Shown one piece after another: positions 17,260 to 24,507 of a stretch of DNA of 64,000 nt. Position numbers and translations under genes: made by a program. The notes beneath the pieces are model-generated. The model did not search any database, had not been told where the DNA came from, and worked only from the letters and a program-made list of their open reading frames with translations. Position 1 is the stretch's first letter. Every line of letters begins with the position of its first letter. The stretch comes from CAZWSX01 sp964636985. GTDB taxonomy: Bacteria > Planctomycetota > Planctomycetia > Pirellulales > Pirellulaceae. The stretch covers positions 1 to 64,000 of the forward strand of contig CAZWSX010000025.1 in the NCBI GenBank assembly GCA_964636985.1. The letters are read 5' to 3'.

Positions 17260-17330
17260 ACATACAGAAAGTTGCGCCGACGGCGCGACTGCGGCAGTCT
17301 GGCCGTGGTTTCCCTGCCGGGAAACCAACG
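17260..17330 (+). promoter_or_regulatory. Structured 5' leader of the gene at 17368
   Basis: Three small hairpins are packed upstream of the gene: GTTGCGCC/GGCGCGAC, GACTGC/GCAGTC and GGTTTCC/GGAAACC, within about 70 bp. They could fold in the 5' untranslated RNA; no known riboswitch is recognised. Confidence 0.3.
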
Positions 17331-17367
17331 CCTGAGAGCACGTTCCCTTACAGCACTGGAGATTTTT

Positions 17368-17694
17368 ATGGCTAAGAAACAGACAGCTACGCAGCGACCC
17401 TCAAAGTCGCCGCCCGAGATGAAGATCGGCCCGTTTCCGGGCGGCATCGGTGTCGCCATCTGGCTCAACACCGCCGAAACCGACGACGGGCCGAAACAGT
17501 TTCGTTCCATCACCATCGCCCCGCGGCGCTACCAAGACCGCGAAGGGAAGTGGCAGGATGCAAAGAGCTTCAATCCGAGCGACCTGCCGGCCCTGATCTT
17601 CGCCCTGCAAAAGGCGCAGGAATACGTCTTCACCAAGCCCCTGCCGGGGCAAGAGTCGGAGGCCGGCAACGGCTCCGACGAAGTTCCGTTTTGA
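17368..17694 (+). CDS. Small conserved protein of the paralogue set at 17368, 50599 and 51365
   Basis: This 108-residue protein has a Lys/Pro-rich N-terminus and a single compact domain: GVAIWLNTAETD, then FRSITIAPRRYQDREGKWQD, SFNPSDLPALIFALQKAQEY. The same pattern (short beta-hairpin with a Y.D..G.W motif, then a conserved D/S-L helix) occurs in the proteins at 50599 and 51365. It resembles small single-domain proteins common in phages and plasmids that lack a firm function. The start is the ATG at 17368; a strong terminator follows at 17720. Confidence 0.65.
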   Translation: MAKKQTATQRPSKSPPEMKIGPFPGGIGVAIWLNTAETDDGPKQFRSITIAPRRYQDREGKWQDAKSFNPSDLPALIFALQKAQEYVFTKPLPGQESEAGNGSDEVPF

Positions 17695-17719
17695 ATTCCA
17701 TTGAAAACGCTCTCAGGCA

Positions 17720-17749
17720 CCCCCATGCTCGTCGCATGGGGGATTTTTT
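17720..17749 (+). terminator. Intrinsic terminator
   Basis: CCCCCATGC (17720-17728) pairs with GCATGGGGG (17734-17742), followed by a run of six T. Confidence 0.85.
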
Positions 17750-17835
17750 GCGGGTGTCGCTCCTGCGCGAGAGTGGCAGCCCGTCGTTGCGGCGGCTCAC
17801 GGCGCCCGAATCGTGCAGCATCGGTTCGCACAACT

Positions 17836-17869
17836 TCGAAGAACCCGCCCCGTGCAGAGCACGGGGCGG
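17836..17869 (-). terminator. Intrinsic terminator of the leftward gene at 17902
   Basis: On the minus strand CCGCCCCGTGC (17869-17859) pairs with GCACGGGGCGG (17855-17845) around a 3-base loop, followed by GTTCTTCG. Confidence 0.65.
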
Positions 17870-17901
17870 ACAACGAATCCGTCCGGATTCGCGGGCAAGG
17901 T

Positions 17902-18432
17902 TCAGCACTTCTGTGATGCCGCAAGGTACAGCCCGTCGACGCGGTTGCCCTCTGCATAATCGTTGACGACCAAACGGTCTTTATAGACCGCAATGGTCGT
18001 TTTGAAGTGGTGGGGCATCCGCTCTGCGCACCGACACCACACGTCATTGAACCTGCGATCGCCGGTCTCCTTCAGTCGCACGAGCAGTGCGGTGGCGGCG
18101 ATACAAACGGACGCCGGCTGGAACTCCGGAGCGCTCTGCTTGAGGTGCCCGACCTGCTCGTCGAACGATTTGCGATTCGATCCGACGACGGGGAACAGAA
18201 GACGATAATACCCCGCTTCCGGCATCTTCCTCTCCCGATAATACGAAGCGTTATGCACCCACAGGGATGCATTCTCAGTCCCCGCCCGCTGAAGCGCGGC
18301 TAGAGTCCAGCCTCCGTAATAGACGACGATTTCACCGCATGTAGCCTCAGGAGCGGGGTCGCTGCATTCGACCGGGAGGCCGAGAATGCGGGCAACAGCA
18401 GCGTCGTCGTAGACAATCCCTTTTTTGGACAT
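17902..18432 (-). CDS. Hypothetical protein, paralogue of 18712-19347
   Basis: This 176-residue protein shares its C-terminal half with the next gene upstream. Matching blocks are YRLLFPVVGSNRKSFDEQ versus LRLKPVPGSDRKTRQEQ, then a long helix, then a beta-rich end (HFKTTIAVYKDRLVVNDY versus VRGYNVALYWDAGLLHVINY). The ATG at 18432 is chosen over 18456 because GGAG and GAGGCGG lie just before it. It has its own promoter, two-hairpin leader and terminator. Family not recognised; the repeated and separately regulated copies suggest a lineage-specific accessory family. Confidence 0.7.
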   Translation of the reverse strand: MSKKGIVYDDAAVARILGLPVECSDPAPEATCGEIVVYYGGWTLAALQRAGTENASLWVHNASYYRERKMPEAGYYRLLFPVVGSNRKSFDEQVGHLKQSAPEFQPASVCIAATALLVRLKETGDRRFNDVWCRCAERMPHHFKTTIAVYKDRLVVNDYAEGNRVDGLYLAASQKC

Positions 18433-18510
18433 GATCGTCCGCCTCTCCACCTTCATCCGCGGTGGCGCGGGCTTGGGATCACGATCCTCCGGACCTTCCG
18501 GAAACGACGT

Positions 18511-18628
18511 GAGGCAAGCGCCCTGTCCGCGTCTTCTGCGCGCAGAGTGCTTGCCTCAACTTCTGAACCTTGCCGGTGATGCGAACGATCACCGGTGTGA
18601 TTATCCCACCATCCAGCCGTCAGCGCAA
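18511..18628 (-). promoter_or_regulatory. Promoter and conserved two-hairpin leader, copy 2
   Basis: TTGCGC (18623-18628), 17 bp, GATAAT (18600-18605), then hairpin 1 CCGGTGAT/ATCACCGG (18573-18595, perfect 8 bp), the shared GGCAAGGTTCAGAAGTTG, and hairpin 2 GAGGCAAGC/GCTTGCCTC (18511-18519 with 18549-18557). The loop of hairpin 2 and much of stem 1 differ from copies 1 and 3 while pairing is kept. Confidence 0.65.
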
Positions 18629-18644
18629 CTTCGCCCAACCCACG

Positions 18645-18680
18645 ACGAAGAAACCGCTCCGAGCACGAGGCCCGGAGCGG
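18645..18680 (-). terminator. Intrinsic terminator of the leftward gene at 18712
   Basis: CCGCTCCG (18680-18673 on the minus strand) pairs with CGGAGCGG (18661-18654), followed by TTTCTTC. Confidence 0.7.
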
Positions 18681-18711
18681 TCAAGGTTCGAATCCAAGAA
18701 CTCCTAAGAGT

Positions 18712-19347
18712 TCAAGAATTCGAGGCGCAAGGCTCAGGAAGTCGCGCAGCCGCGGCACACAGATAGGCGCTGCAGGTCGCATCCCAGTAGTTGATGACGT
18801 GCAGGAGACCGGCGTCCCAGTAGAGTGCGACGTTGTAGCCCCTGACGGTCAAATCCGAGGTCCGAATGATGCAGCCCTCGTAGAGGCGCTGGCCCGACTT
18901 CCGGTAATGCAGCACGGCGGCGAACGCTATGAGCGCCGCTGAGGCCATTTCCTCCGTGTTGTCCAGAAGGGCGAGTTGTTCTTGCCGGGTCTTGCGGTCC
19001 GATCCTGGCACTGGCTTCAGCCGAAGCAGGTTCCAGCGGACGGGCATCGCACTGCGTGAGAATGCCTGGTGTTTTTCCGCGTACCAGGCGACCGTCTCTG
19101 AGTAGAACGCCGCTCGACCCTTCGCCCGAACGTCCAACAAGGACATCGGTGCGCTGGGGAACAGCATGTGCGTTCCCGCCGAGGCGCGGAGCACCTCGTC
19201 CGAGAACGGTACTTCGGAGAGTGTGGAGAGTTCGTCCGACCTGTACTGCGCGCCGAAGATTTCTTCCACGTCCTCGACTCCGTAGCAAACAGGCTTCGGC
19301 GCCGGCGGCGTGAGCAACGTGCATGCGTCAGCAAATGTCGTGGCCAT
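18712..19347 (-). CDS. Hypothetical protein, complete member of the three-gene paralogue family
   Basis: This 211-residue protein starts at the ATG at 19347, matching the start of the edge copy at 185. The N-terminal half (about 1-90) holds FADACTLL and LSEVPFSDEVLRASAGTHML. The middle carries LRLKPVPGSDRKTRQEQLAL, then a long helix with EEMASAALIAFAAVLHYRK. The C-terminus is beta-rich (YNVALYWDAGLLHVINYWDA). An upstream in-frame ATG at 19431 would place the conserved leader hairpin inside the coding region, so it is rejected. Family and function unknown. Confidence 0.75.
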   Translation of the reverse strand: MATTFADACTLLTPPAPKPVCYGVEDVEEIFGAQYRSDELSTLSEVPFSDEVLRASAGTHMLFPSAPMSLLDVRAKGRAAFYSETVAWYAEKHQAFSRSAMPVRWNLLRLKPVPGSDRKTRQEQLALLDNTEEMASAALIAFAAVLHYRKSGQRLYEGCIIRTSDLTVRGYNVALYWDAGLLHVINYWDATCSAYLCAAAARLPEPCASNS

Positions 19348-19483
19348 GGGGGCCAACCTTTCACCTTGCTTCCCTGTCGCGGAAAGCGGATCGGCTACCC
19401 CACTCCGTTGTGAGGCAAGCGCATCAGGCACGATCCTTCATGCCCGCAGTGCTTGCCTCAACTTCTGAACCTTGCCGGTGGTC
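19313..19483. repeat. 171-bp perfect direct repeat of 151-321
   Basis: Bases 19313-19483 are identical to 151-321 and have the same orientation. They cover the first codons of the paralogous gene, its ribosome site and the two-hairpin leader. The spacing is 19,162 bp. Confidence 0.9.
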
Positions 19484-19530
19484 ACAAGGAACACCACGCA
19501 TATTGTGCAACGAAAACGCTTCCAGCGCAA
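19412..19530 (-). promoter_or_regulatory. Promoter and conserved two-hairpin leader, copy 3
   Basis: TTGCGC (19525-19530), 19 bp, CAATAT (19500-19505), hairpin 1 with GTGGT/ACCAC arms, the shared GGCAAGGTTCAGAAGTTG, and hairpin 2 GAGGCAAGC/GCTTGCCTC (19412-19420 with 19451-19459). Confidence 0.6.
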
Positions 19531-19552
19531 CAACCTTCTTCCACTCGCTTCC

Positions 19553-19926
19553 TCAGCCGTTGTTCCACCAGGCGAGCGCCACTGCCGTTTTGTAGGCCAC
19601 GTATCCGCCCACGATCCCCGCCGTGGCGATGTAAGCGCTGGGCTGATCGGCCAGAAACTCCGAGACGGTCGCGGGCCACCGGCCGAAGTTCTCGGCGAAG
19701 GCGTAGAGCGAATAGGAAAGCAGAGGCCGATCCCGAGCAACATGAAGCCTCGGCCCACGAGCATCCCCAACTTGTACGGCTTCGCGGTCCGCTCGATCGT
19801 GATAGGTCGCTCGATGGCGTGGACCGTGACCCCGGGCGCTGGCCTTTGGATGCCGAGCACCGCGTCCATCGCGTCCGGGCGTGCGTTTGTCGTGCCTATC
19901 GCCGTCGATCGTGTTGCGCGTGGCAT
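19553..19926 (-). pseudogene. Frameshifted small membrane protein gene
   Basis: One frame gives MPRATRSTAIG ... KPYKLGMLVGRGFMLLGIGL. The next frame continues as LSYSLYAFAENFGRWPATVS ... AYIATAGIVGGYVAYKTAVA and ends WWNNG plus stop. The two halves join smoothly near 19715-19730 if one missing base is restored. Together they make a protein of about 125 residues with two hydrophobic segments. Either a one-base deletion inactivated the gene or the sequence has an error there. Confidence 0.6.
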
Positions 19927-20017
19927 ACGCCGATCTTAGCGCGGGCTGGCCAAGCAGGCCGACTCGGTCCTGCGCTGCGCGCGCCTCGTGTATGATCGCC
20001 ACGCTCCGCCTGCCAAG

Positions 20018-20377
20018 ATGCCCCTCGACGACGCCCCCATCCCACCGCGCTATGAATGCGATCGCTGCGGTGAGTGCTGCAAGGGGACGCTCATCGTGGA
20101 GGCCGACGATCTCGACGTGCTGCGCGAGCCACGACTCATCGACGCCGATCCCCACCACGCCGGCAAATCCGTCCATCAAATAGTGCATGAAATTCGGACG
20201 GACATGAAGGCGATCATCCTCGCCTGCGGCAAGCCGTGCGTCTTCCTCGGGCCGGACAACGCCTGCGCGATCTACTCGACGCGGCCGAACTGTTGCGTCG
20301 GCATGGAGGCGGGCGACGAGCAATGCCAGGAAGCACGCGAGTCCGCAGGATTGCCGCCGTTGTTGCCGCTGCCGTGA
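20018..20377 (+). CDS. YkgJ-family cysteine-cluster protein
   Basis: This 119-residue protein shows the YkgJ-type cysteine cluster: CDRCGECCKG near the N-terminus, then CGKPCVFLGPDNACAIYSTR and PNCCVGMEAGDEQC. These cysteines are thought to bind zinc or an iron-sulfur cluster; the cellular role of the family is unclear. The ATG at 20018 is preferred; a GTG at 19988 extends the frame by ten residues. It stands alone between the frameshifted membrane gene and the DUF932 gene. Confidence 0.75.
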   Translation: MPLDDAPIPPRYECDRCGECCKGTLIVEADDLDVLREPRLIDADPHHAGKSVHQIVHEIRTDMKAIILACGKPCVFLGPDNACAIYSTRPNCCVGMEAGDEQCQEARESAGLPPLLPLP

Positions 20378-20512
20378 CGAACGACCGGGCCTCGCGACAT
20401 CGTCTTGACGCGAAAATGAACATGCACTCCATCCGTCGGCGCTTGCGCTAGCCTGTCCTCGCGCCAGCACTTCGCTGACGCATTTGTTCCTTTACTTTGG
20501 AGGGATTGCAGT

Positions 20513-21256
20513 ATGAGTCAGTTGATTCTTCATCGTGGAGCGCGGCTCGTGGAGCGGGCCGAACTAGACCAGGTGGATGCTCCGCCACCGACGGAGAGCT
20601 GGTTCCCTCTGCGGCACAGCCAAGTGCTGTTCACCGCAGAACGGACGCTCGCCGACGCCGGATTTCCCATCACCCGGTCGAAGCTCGCGCTGTCTCAGGA
20701 CAACGCGCGGTTCTTCGGAACTCTGGACCTCTCGACGCCGATCACGGAAGGCGTGACGTTGACCGTGGGCGTTCGCAACTCGACCGACAAGACGTTCCCG
20801 ATCGGACTGTGCGCCGGGAACCGGGTCTTCGTTTGCGACAACCTGGCCTTCAGCGCCGAGATCTACGTCGCCAAGAAGCACACGCGGTTTGGGGAGCAGC
20901 GATTCCAGGAAGGCATCGCCGCCGCCGTCGCCTCGTTGCACGAGTACCAGGGCATGGAAGCCCGCCGGATCGAGCAGTTCAAGGAGCAGGAAGTCGATGA
21001 GCAACAGGCGGCCGCCTGCCTGCTGCACGGATTCGAGGAGGGGATCCTGACCACCCGGACGCTGCCGGTCGCGATTGCCGAGTGGCGAAAGCCGGCACTC
21101 GATGAGTTCCGGCCCCGGACTCTCTGGTCGCTCTTCAACGCGGTCACGGCCGCGCTGAAAGACCGGCAATCGAATCCCGGTCGGTTCGCGTCGCTCACGA
21201 TGCGCGTCTACGGCTTGCTCGGCACGACGCCGGCGGAAGACGCGCTGGCGACCTAG
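20513..21256 (+). CDS. DUF932 (plasmid YfjQ/YubP-like) protein
   Basis: The 247-residue protein matches the DUF932 pattern: PLRHSQVLFTAERTLADAGF, LALSQDNARFFGTLDL, VRNSTDKTFPIGLCAGNRVF, VCDNLAFSAEI and a C-terminal TLWSLFNAVTAALKDR. DUF932 genes are widespread on plasmids, phages and conjugative elements; the biochemical role is unknown. The ATG at 20513 follows GGAGGG. An intrinsic terminator closes the gene at 21292-21318. It supports the view that this stretch belongs to the element backbone. Confidence 0.85.
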   Translation: MSQLILHRGARLVERAELDQVDAPPPTESWFPLRHSQVLFTAERTLADAGFPITRSKLALSQDNARFFGTLDLSTPITEGVTLTVGVRNSTDKTFPIGLCAGNRVFVCDNLAFSAEIYVAKKHTRFGEQRFQEGIAAAVASLHEYQGMEARRIEQFKEQEVDEQQAAACLLHGFEEGILTTRTLPVAIAEWRKPALDEFRPRTLWSLFNAVTAALKDRQSNPGRFASLTMRVYGLLGTTPAEDALAT

Positions 21257-21291
21257 CAGGTTGCCGGACCAATCTCGGTGAAGGAACACCG

Positions 21292-21318
21292 ACCCCTGCC
21301 GCAAGGTAGGGGTTTTTT
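21292..21318 (+). terminator. Intrinsic terminator
   Basis: ACCCCT (21292-21297) and CC pair with GG and AGGGGT around a short loop, followed by a run of T. Confidence 0.75.
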
Positions 21319-21513
21319 CGGAACACGCCTTGTGGTTGCGCGGCGGTATGCACTCCGTCATAGTCATGCTCGGCTGCAACGCTCCCGCGCAGCCGCCGCA
21401 CGTTCCCTTTGCTGGCCCTGTCCCACGCCCTCTCCTTTTCGCCGGAGTTCTACCACCCGCCCGATCGCGAACCGTCCTCGTCTGATCGACCACGCAACGT
21501 GTCCGACGCGGTG

Positions 21514-21717
21514 ATGAGTCTCTCGCAGCAAACCTGGAACGCGATTGCCGAGCAGGTTTTCGGCGTCGATCCCTCCGAACTCGATTTGGCGACGGTCCTG
21601 GCAAAAATTGAGGAGACCAATACGAGCCGTAATCTCGACTCGCCGGTCGAGGTCTTCATTGACCCGGAAGGGGAATTCACGGTTCGAGTGTACGACGATG
21701 ATCCCCCGGCTCGCTGA
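21514..21717 (+). CDS. Small acidic hypothetical protein
   Basis: This 67-residue protein (MSLSQQTWNAIAEQVFGVDP ...) is acidic, with a DPSELDLATVLAKIEET helix and a beta-like VFIDPEGEFTVRVYDDD end. The frame is open back to a TTG at 21409, which would add 35 residues of less typical sequence. No family recognised. It is convergent with the metallopeptidase gene. Confidence 0.5.
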   Translation: MSLSQQTWNAIAEQVFGVDPSELDLATVLAKIEETNTSRNLDSPVEVFIDPEGEFTVRVYDDDPPAR

Positions 21718-21912
21718 ACATCATGCGATGTGCGCGATGAACTCACCGCTGCGAGCCACGCAGACTCCGTCCATGACCACGAAGCGCTCGGCACCATCGC
21801 GAATCACCGCGGCTTCGGGAACGCGGCCTCGATGAGACGCTCGGTTAACCGGGGCTTGAAGGTGGCGCAGAGCGACCTGCCCGCCCTGATAGTCGCCCCG
21901 CCTCGTCCGCGC

Positions 21913-22806
21913 TCACGCCGCCAAGGGCCACAACAAGAAAAGAATGTGGTGCGTCGTGTCGAATGCTTCCACCGTGCAGGTCTGTTTGTCGCCGTTGACA
22001 TCGACGATCGAGCACGGGACGGGCGCGGTGAACTTATTGCGCGGCTTGTGCTTGAAGAAGAACGTCCCTTCGCCCCACGTGTCATTCAAGGCGAGATCAC
22101 CGAACTGCCGACGGAACGCCCGCGAGGGGACGATGCGCCGCAGCTGAATGACGGGACCGACGCCCACCAGTTCGACGGCTGGATCGAAGACGATCAGGGC
22201 GCACGGTCCGGCATGCGTCGACACGTAGCGTCGCGCCGTGGAGTAGACCGATGGCCCGTACTTCTTGGACAACTCCACCGGCACCTTGATGCCCAACTGT
22301 GAATCGGCCGCTTCCCGCGCGAACAGCGCTCCTTGAAACAGGACTTCGCTGGCGAATACGTTGGCTTCGCGCTCGTACAGATCCTGAGTTTCGCCATCCA
22401 ACTCGGTGTCGGAGTCTTCCAGGATTTTGAACGTGGACCGTTGATGTGGCAGGAACTCGTGCCCGATTTCATGGACTGTGATGTATGTCTTGCGCTTCGG
22501 GTGCAGCGTGGGATCCAGGTGGATCATCCGGTCCGGCCGGTGCAGCAGTCCGAGCACTTTGGACGCGGCGCGCTTCAGCACGTCTGGCGTCAGCTTGAGG
22601 GCGTTCGGCAAGCGCCGATAGAGCGCGTCGAGTCCGATGCGCTCCAGCGCCGACTCTCGCGCGATTTCCAATTTGGCGGCGGACACCAAGTCCGCCACCG
22701 GCGTCGGGAACCGCCCGACGGCCTCGGCTTTGCGCAGCAGGAGGTCCGCGTACTTCGTGACCTCCCGCTGGGATTCAGCCGGCAGGGTACTGTCGTCCTT
22801 TTTCAT
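21913..22806 (-). CDS. ImmA/IrrE-type zinc metallopeptidase (CapP-like regulator protease)
   Basis: This 297-residue protein has the gluzincin motif HEIGHEF (His112, Glu113, His116) and a downstream YEREANVFASEVL helix supplying a third ligand, as in ImmA/IrrE peptidases. The C-terminal 120 residues are beta-rich, possibly a sensory domain. Its ATG overlaps the stop of the XRE gene (ATGA), so the two are coupled. ImmA cleaves the ImmR repressor in ICEBs1, and CapP cleaves the CapH repressor of defence operons when activated. By analogy this enzyme should cleave the neighbouring XRE protein and release the rightward ubiquitin-like operon. The family is clear; the target is inferred. Confidence 0.8.
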   Translation of the reverse strand: MKKDDSTLPAESQREVTKYADLLLRKAEAVGRFPTPVADLVSAAKLEIARESALERIGLDALYRRLPNALKLTPDVLKRAASKVLGLLHRPDRMIHLDPTLHPKRKTYITVHEIGHEFLPHQRSTFKILEDSDTELDGETQDLYEREANVFASEVLFQGALFAREAADSQLGIKVPVELSKKYGPSVYSTARRYVSTHAGPCALIVFDPAVELVGVGPVIQLRRIVPSRAFRRQFGDLALNDTWGEGTFFFKHKPRNKFTAPVPCSIVDVNGDKQTCTVEAFDTTHHILFLLWPLAA

Positions 22807-23204
22807 TTGCCCCCCTTTCGCATCCGTAAGAAGGCCAGGTACTTCACCAGTTCCTCTTCTTCTTCCGCCGTGAGTTTGTCTCCGGCAAACGTCGGCAGCC
22901 GGCCTGCCCGCTGCTCCGTTGACGCCGGGCGGATGTAGCCCGCCAGTTCCATCAGCCGCTGGTACAGGTCTGCTGCCAGAATTTCCTGCGGTAGTCGAGG
23001 GGCGTACACCAGCGCCAGTTCATGCAAAATCGTCGGTGAGGGCTTCGTGATCTTCTTGGTTTCGAGTTGGCTCAAGTACGCGTTGGAGACCTTCTTCCCC
23101 GATAGCTCCTCCACATCCCGAAGCGACAACTTCGTCGCCTTCCGAAGATCCCAAAGGTACTGGCCCAGCTCACCCCGATCCGGGAGGGGAGTGGACTCGG
23201 TCAT
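22803..23204 (-). CDS. XRE-family repressor (CapH-like) coupled to the metallopeptidase
   Basis: This 133-residue protein has an HTH at about residues 10-65 (LGQYLWDLRKATKLSLRDVE, NAYLSQLETKKITKPSPTIL). A helical dimerisation-type tail follows (DLYQRLMELAGYI ... TAEEEEELVKYLAFLRMRK). It starts at 23204 and its last bases overlap the peptidase start. The divergent region carries two operators with identical arms, one across the -35 of the rightward promoter, so it should repress the ubiquitin-like operon. This matches the CapH/CapP arrangement known beside CBASS and other defence operons. Confidence 0.8.
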   Translation of the reverse strand: MTESTPLPDRGELGQYLWDLRKATKLSLRDVEELSGKKVSNAYLSQLETKKITKPSPTILHELALVYAPRLPQEILAADLYQRLMELAGYIRPASTEQRAGRLPTFAGDKLTAEEEEELVKYLAFLRMRKGGK

Positions 23205-23261
23205 GTGGGAATTCTCCAAGCAAAGCGGTGAGTGAGGCACGCGCCTCCAGTGTAGCCGAAG

Positions 23262-23339
23262 TGCTTGAATCGTCAAGCGTGCGTTGTATTTGCGTCGTAA
23301 ACTTTGCGTGCTTGACATTTCAAGCAGTGCCGCTATCAT
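23262..23339. promoter_or_regulatory. Two operators and the promoter of the ubiquitin-like operon
   Basis: Operator 1 is TGCTTGA-ATCG-TCAAGCG (23262-23279). Operator 2 is TGCTTGA-CATT-TCAAGCA (23309-23326). A sigma-70 promoter TTGACA (23312-23317), 16 bp, TATCAT (23334-23339) reads rightward, with operator 2 covering its -35 box. Centres are 47 bp apart. Confidence 0.8.
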
Positions 23340-23385
23340 GGGTTGTAGAACGGATTCACCCCTTATTTCTTTCCGGAGAACCCCT

Positions 23386-24099
23386 ATGACTGTCGCCACT
23401 GCCCCTGCTGAAGCCCCCCACCGCACGGCGGCCCCGAAATGGGCTGCCCTCGTCGAAGATCGCCTGATTCCCTTGCCGCGCCAGCGGGTCCGGGGACGTG
23501 ACATCCTTGCCCAGGCCGGTCGGCCCGCTGCGGTCTTGCTGCGGGACTACAACCAACCCGGCGATGTCATTATTGATCCGGATGACTGGGTCGATCTCGC
23601 CGAAGGCAACGTGTTCCGGCTGGTTGACGCATGCGCGGCCCCGTGCGATGGCTTGCCTCGGGAATCCGCCAAACTGGCGTTCGTCGTGGACGACGCCTGG
23701 GAAGTCACCGTCCAGCCGGTCCAAACCTTGGAGAGCCTGCGGGGGTTGTTCGGACTGCCCGCCGACGCCCGCGTCTTCCGGGATCTCGAATCGCCGGACG
23801 ATCAGGAGATTCTGCCGGATCAAACCGTCCGATTCGCGGATGGGCCGGTTTTCCGCGCCGTGATCACCGGCGTGACCGTGAAGGTCAATCGCCAACCGGT
23901 CCGCTTCAAGCACCGCAAGCAGACCGGGTTGTCGATCAAGCAGACCGCGATCGACCAGGGCGTGAAGATCGAGCTCGGCTTCGTGCTGCACCAGAAACTG
24001 CCGAGCGGCGAATACGGCCCCGCGATCCGCGATGACCAGCCGGTCATCTTGCGGGAGTGCGACGAATTCCGCTGCGTGGCTCCCGACGACAACTCCTAA
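23386..24099 (+). CDS. Multi-ubiquitin-domain protein (three beta-grasp repeats)
   Basis: This 237-residue protein has three tandem ubiquitin-like units of the bacterial Multi_ubiq type: about residues 25-82, 95-158 and 161-232. The third is clearest (VKVNRQPVRFKHRKQTGLSI, then IRDDQPVILRECDEFRCV), with the usual conserved D.F near its end. The protein ends APDDNS, so there is no C-terminal diglycine; it would need processing or a different conjugation chemistry. GGAGA precedes the ATG, and the operon promoter lies 47 bp upstream. It is the first gene of a set with an E2-like and a JAB-E1 protein. Confidence 0.8.
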   Translation: MTVATAPAEAPHRTAAPKWAALVEDRLIPLPRQRVRGRDILAQAGRPAAVLLRDYNQPGDVIIDPDDWVDLAEGNVFRLVDACAAPCDGLPRESAKLAFVVDDAWEVTVQPVQTLESLRGLFGLPADARVFRDLESPDDQEILPDQTVRFADGPVFRAVITGVTVKVNRQPVRFKHRKQTGLSIKQTAIDQGVKIELGFVLHQKLPSGEYGPAIRDDQPVILRECDEFRCVAPDDNS

Positions 24100-24111
24100 G
24101 GAGGCGACGTT

Positions 24112-24507
24112 ATGAAGCCCGCTGTTCAGGAAGCCATCGACGAGATCAAGGCCGCGTTTCCCGGCCACGAAGTCGAAGTCGCCGACGACGATGACGGGGG
24201 AGCCTTCGTGCGCGTGCATGACCTCGACTATGGCGATCTGTACGAGCCGAGCCGTGGTTCGGTCACGTTTCACATCGTCTACACCTACCCAGACGCCGAC
24301 ATCTATCCGCACGTCCTGTTCGGCGGCGTGACGCGAACCGACAAGAAGCCGCTCGGCGAGGGCTTCCACCAGAAGCACATGGAACTGGGGCCATTCAAGG
24401 GGGACGCCACGATGGTATCCCGCCGGTCCAACCACTGGGATGCCTCCCGAGATACCGCCGCGATCAAACTGATCAAAGTCCTCGATTGGATACGTTCACC
24501 AACATGA
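24112..24507 (+). CDS. E2-like (UBC/RWD fold) protein without cysteine
   Basis: This 131-residue protein has the order of an E2 fold. An N-terminal helix (VQEAIDEIKAAFPGHEVEV) comes first. Strands with SVTFHIVYTYPDADIYPHV resemble the E2 YPxxxP region. A loop with HQKHMELG follows, then NHWDASRDTAAIKLIKVLDW resembling the E2 C-terminal helix with its conserved Trp. There is no cysteine in the whole protein, so it cannot form the usual thioester. TAAGGAGG from the preceding stop serves as ribosome site. Its own stop overlaps the next start. Fold assignment rests on pattern and operon context. Confidence 0.6.
   Translation: MKPAVQEAIDEIKAAFPGHEVEVADDDDGGAFVRVHDLDYGDLYEPSRGSVTFHIVYTYPDADIYPHVLFGGVTRTDKKPLGEGFHQKHMELGPFKGDATMVSRRSNHWDASRDTAAIKLIKVLDWIRSPT

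Noticed and set aside
18680..18700. GGTTCGAATCC as the T-arm of a tRNA
   Set aside because: No D-arm, anticodon arm or acceptor stem can be built around it.
18511..19459. Paired GAGGCAAGC/GCTTGCCTC motifs as integron attC sites
   Set aside because: They lie upstream of the genes inside a promoter-leader unit, lack the RYYYAAC and GTTRRRY core pattern, and no integron integrase is present.
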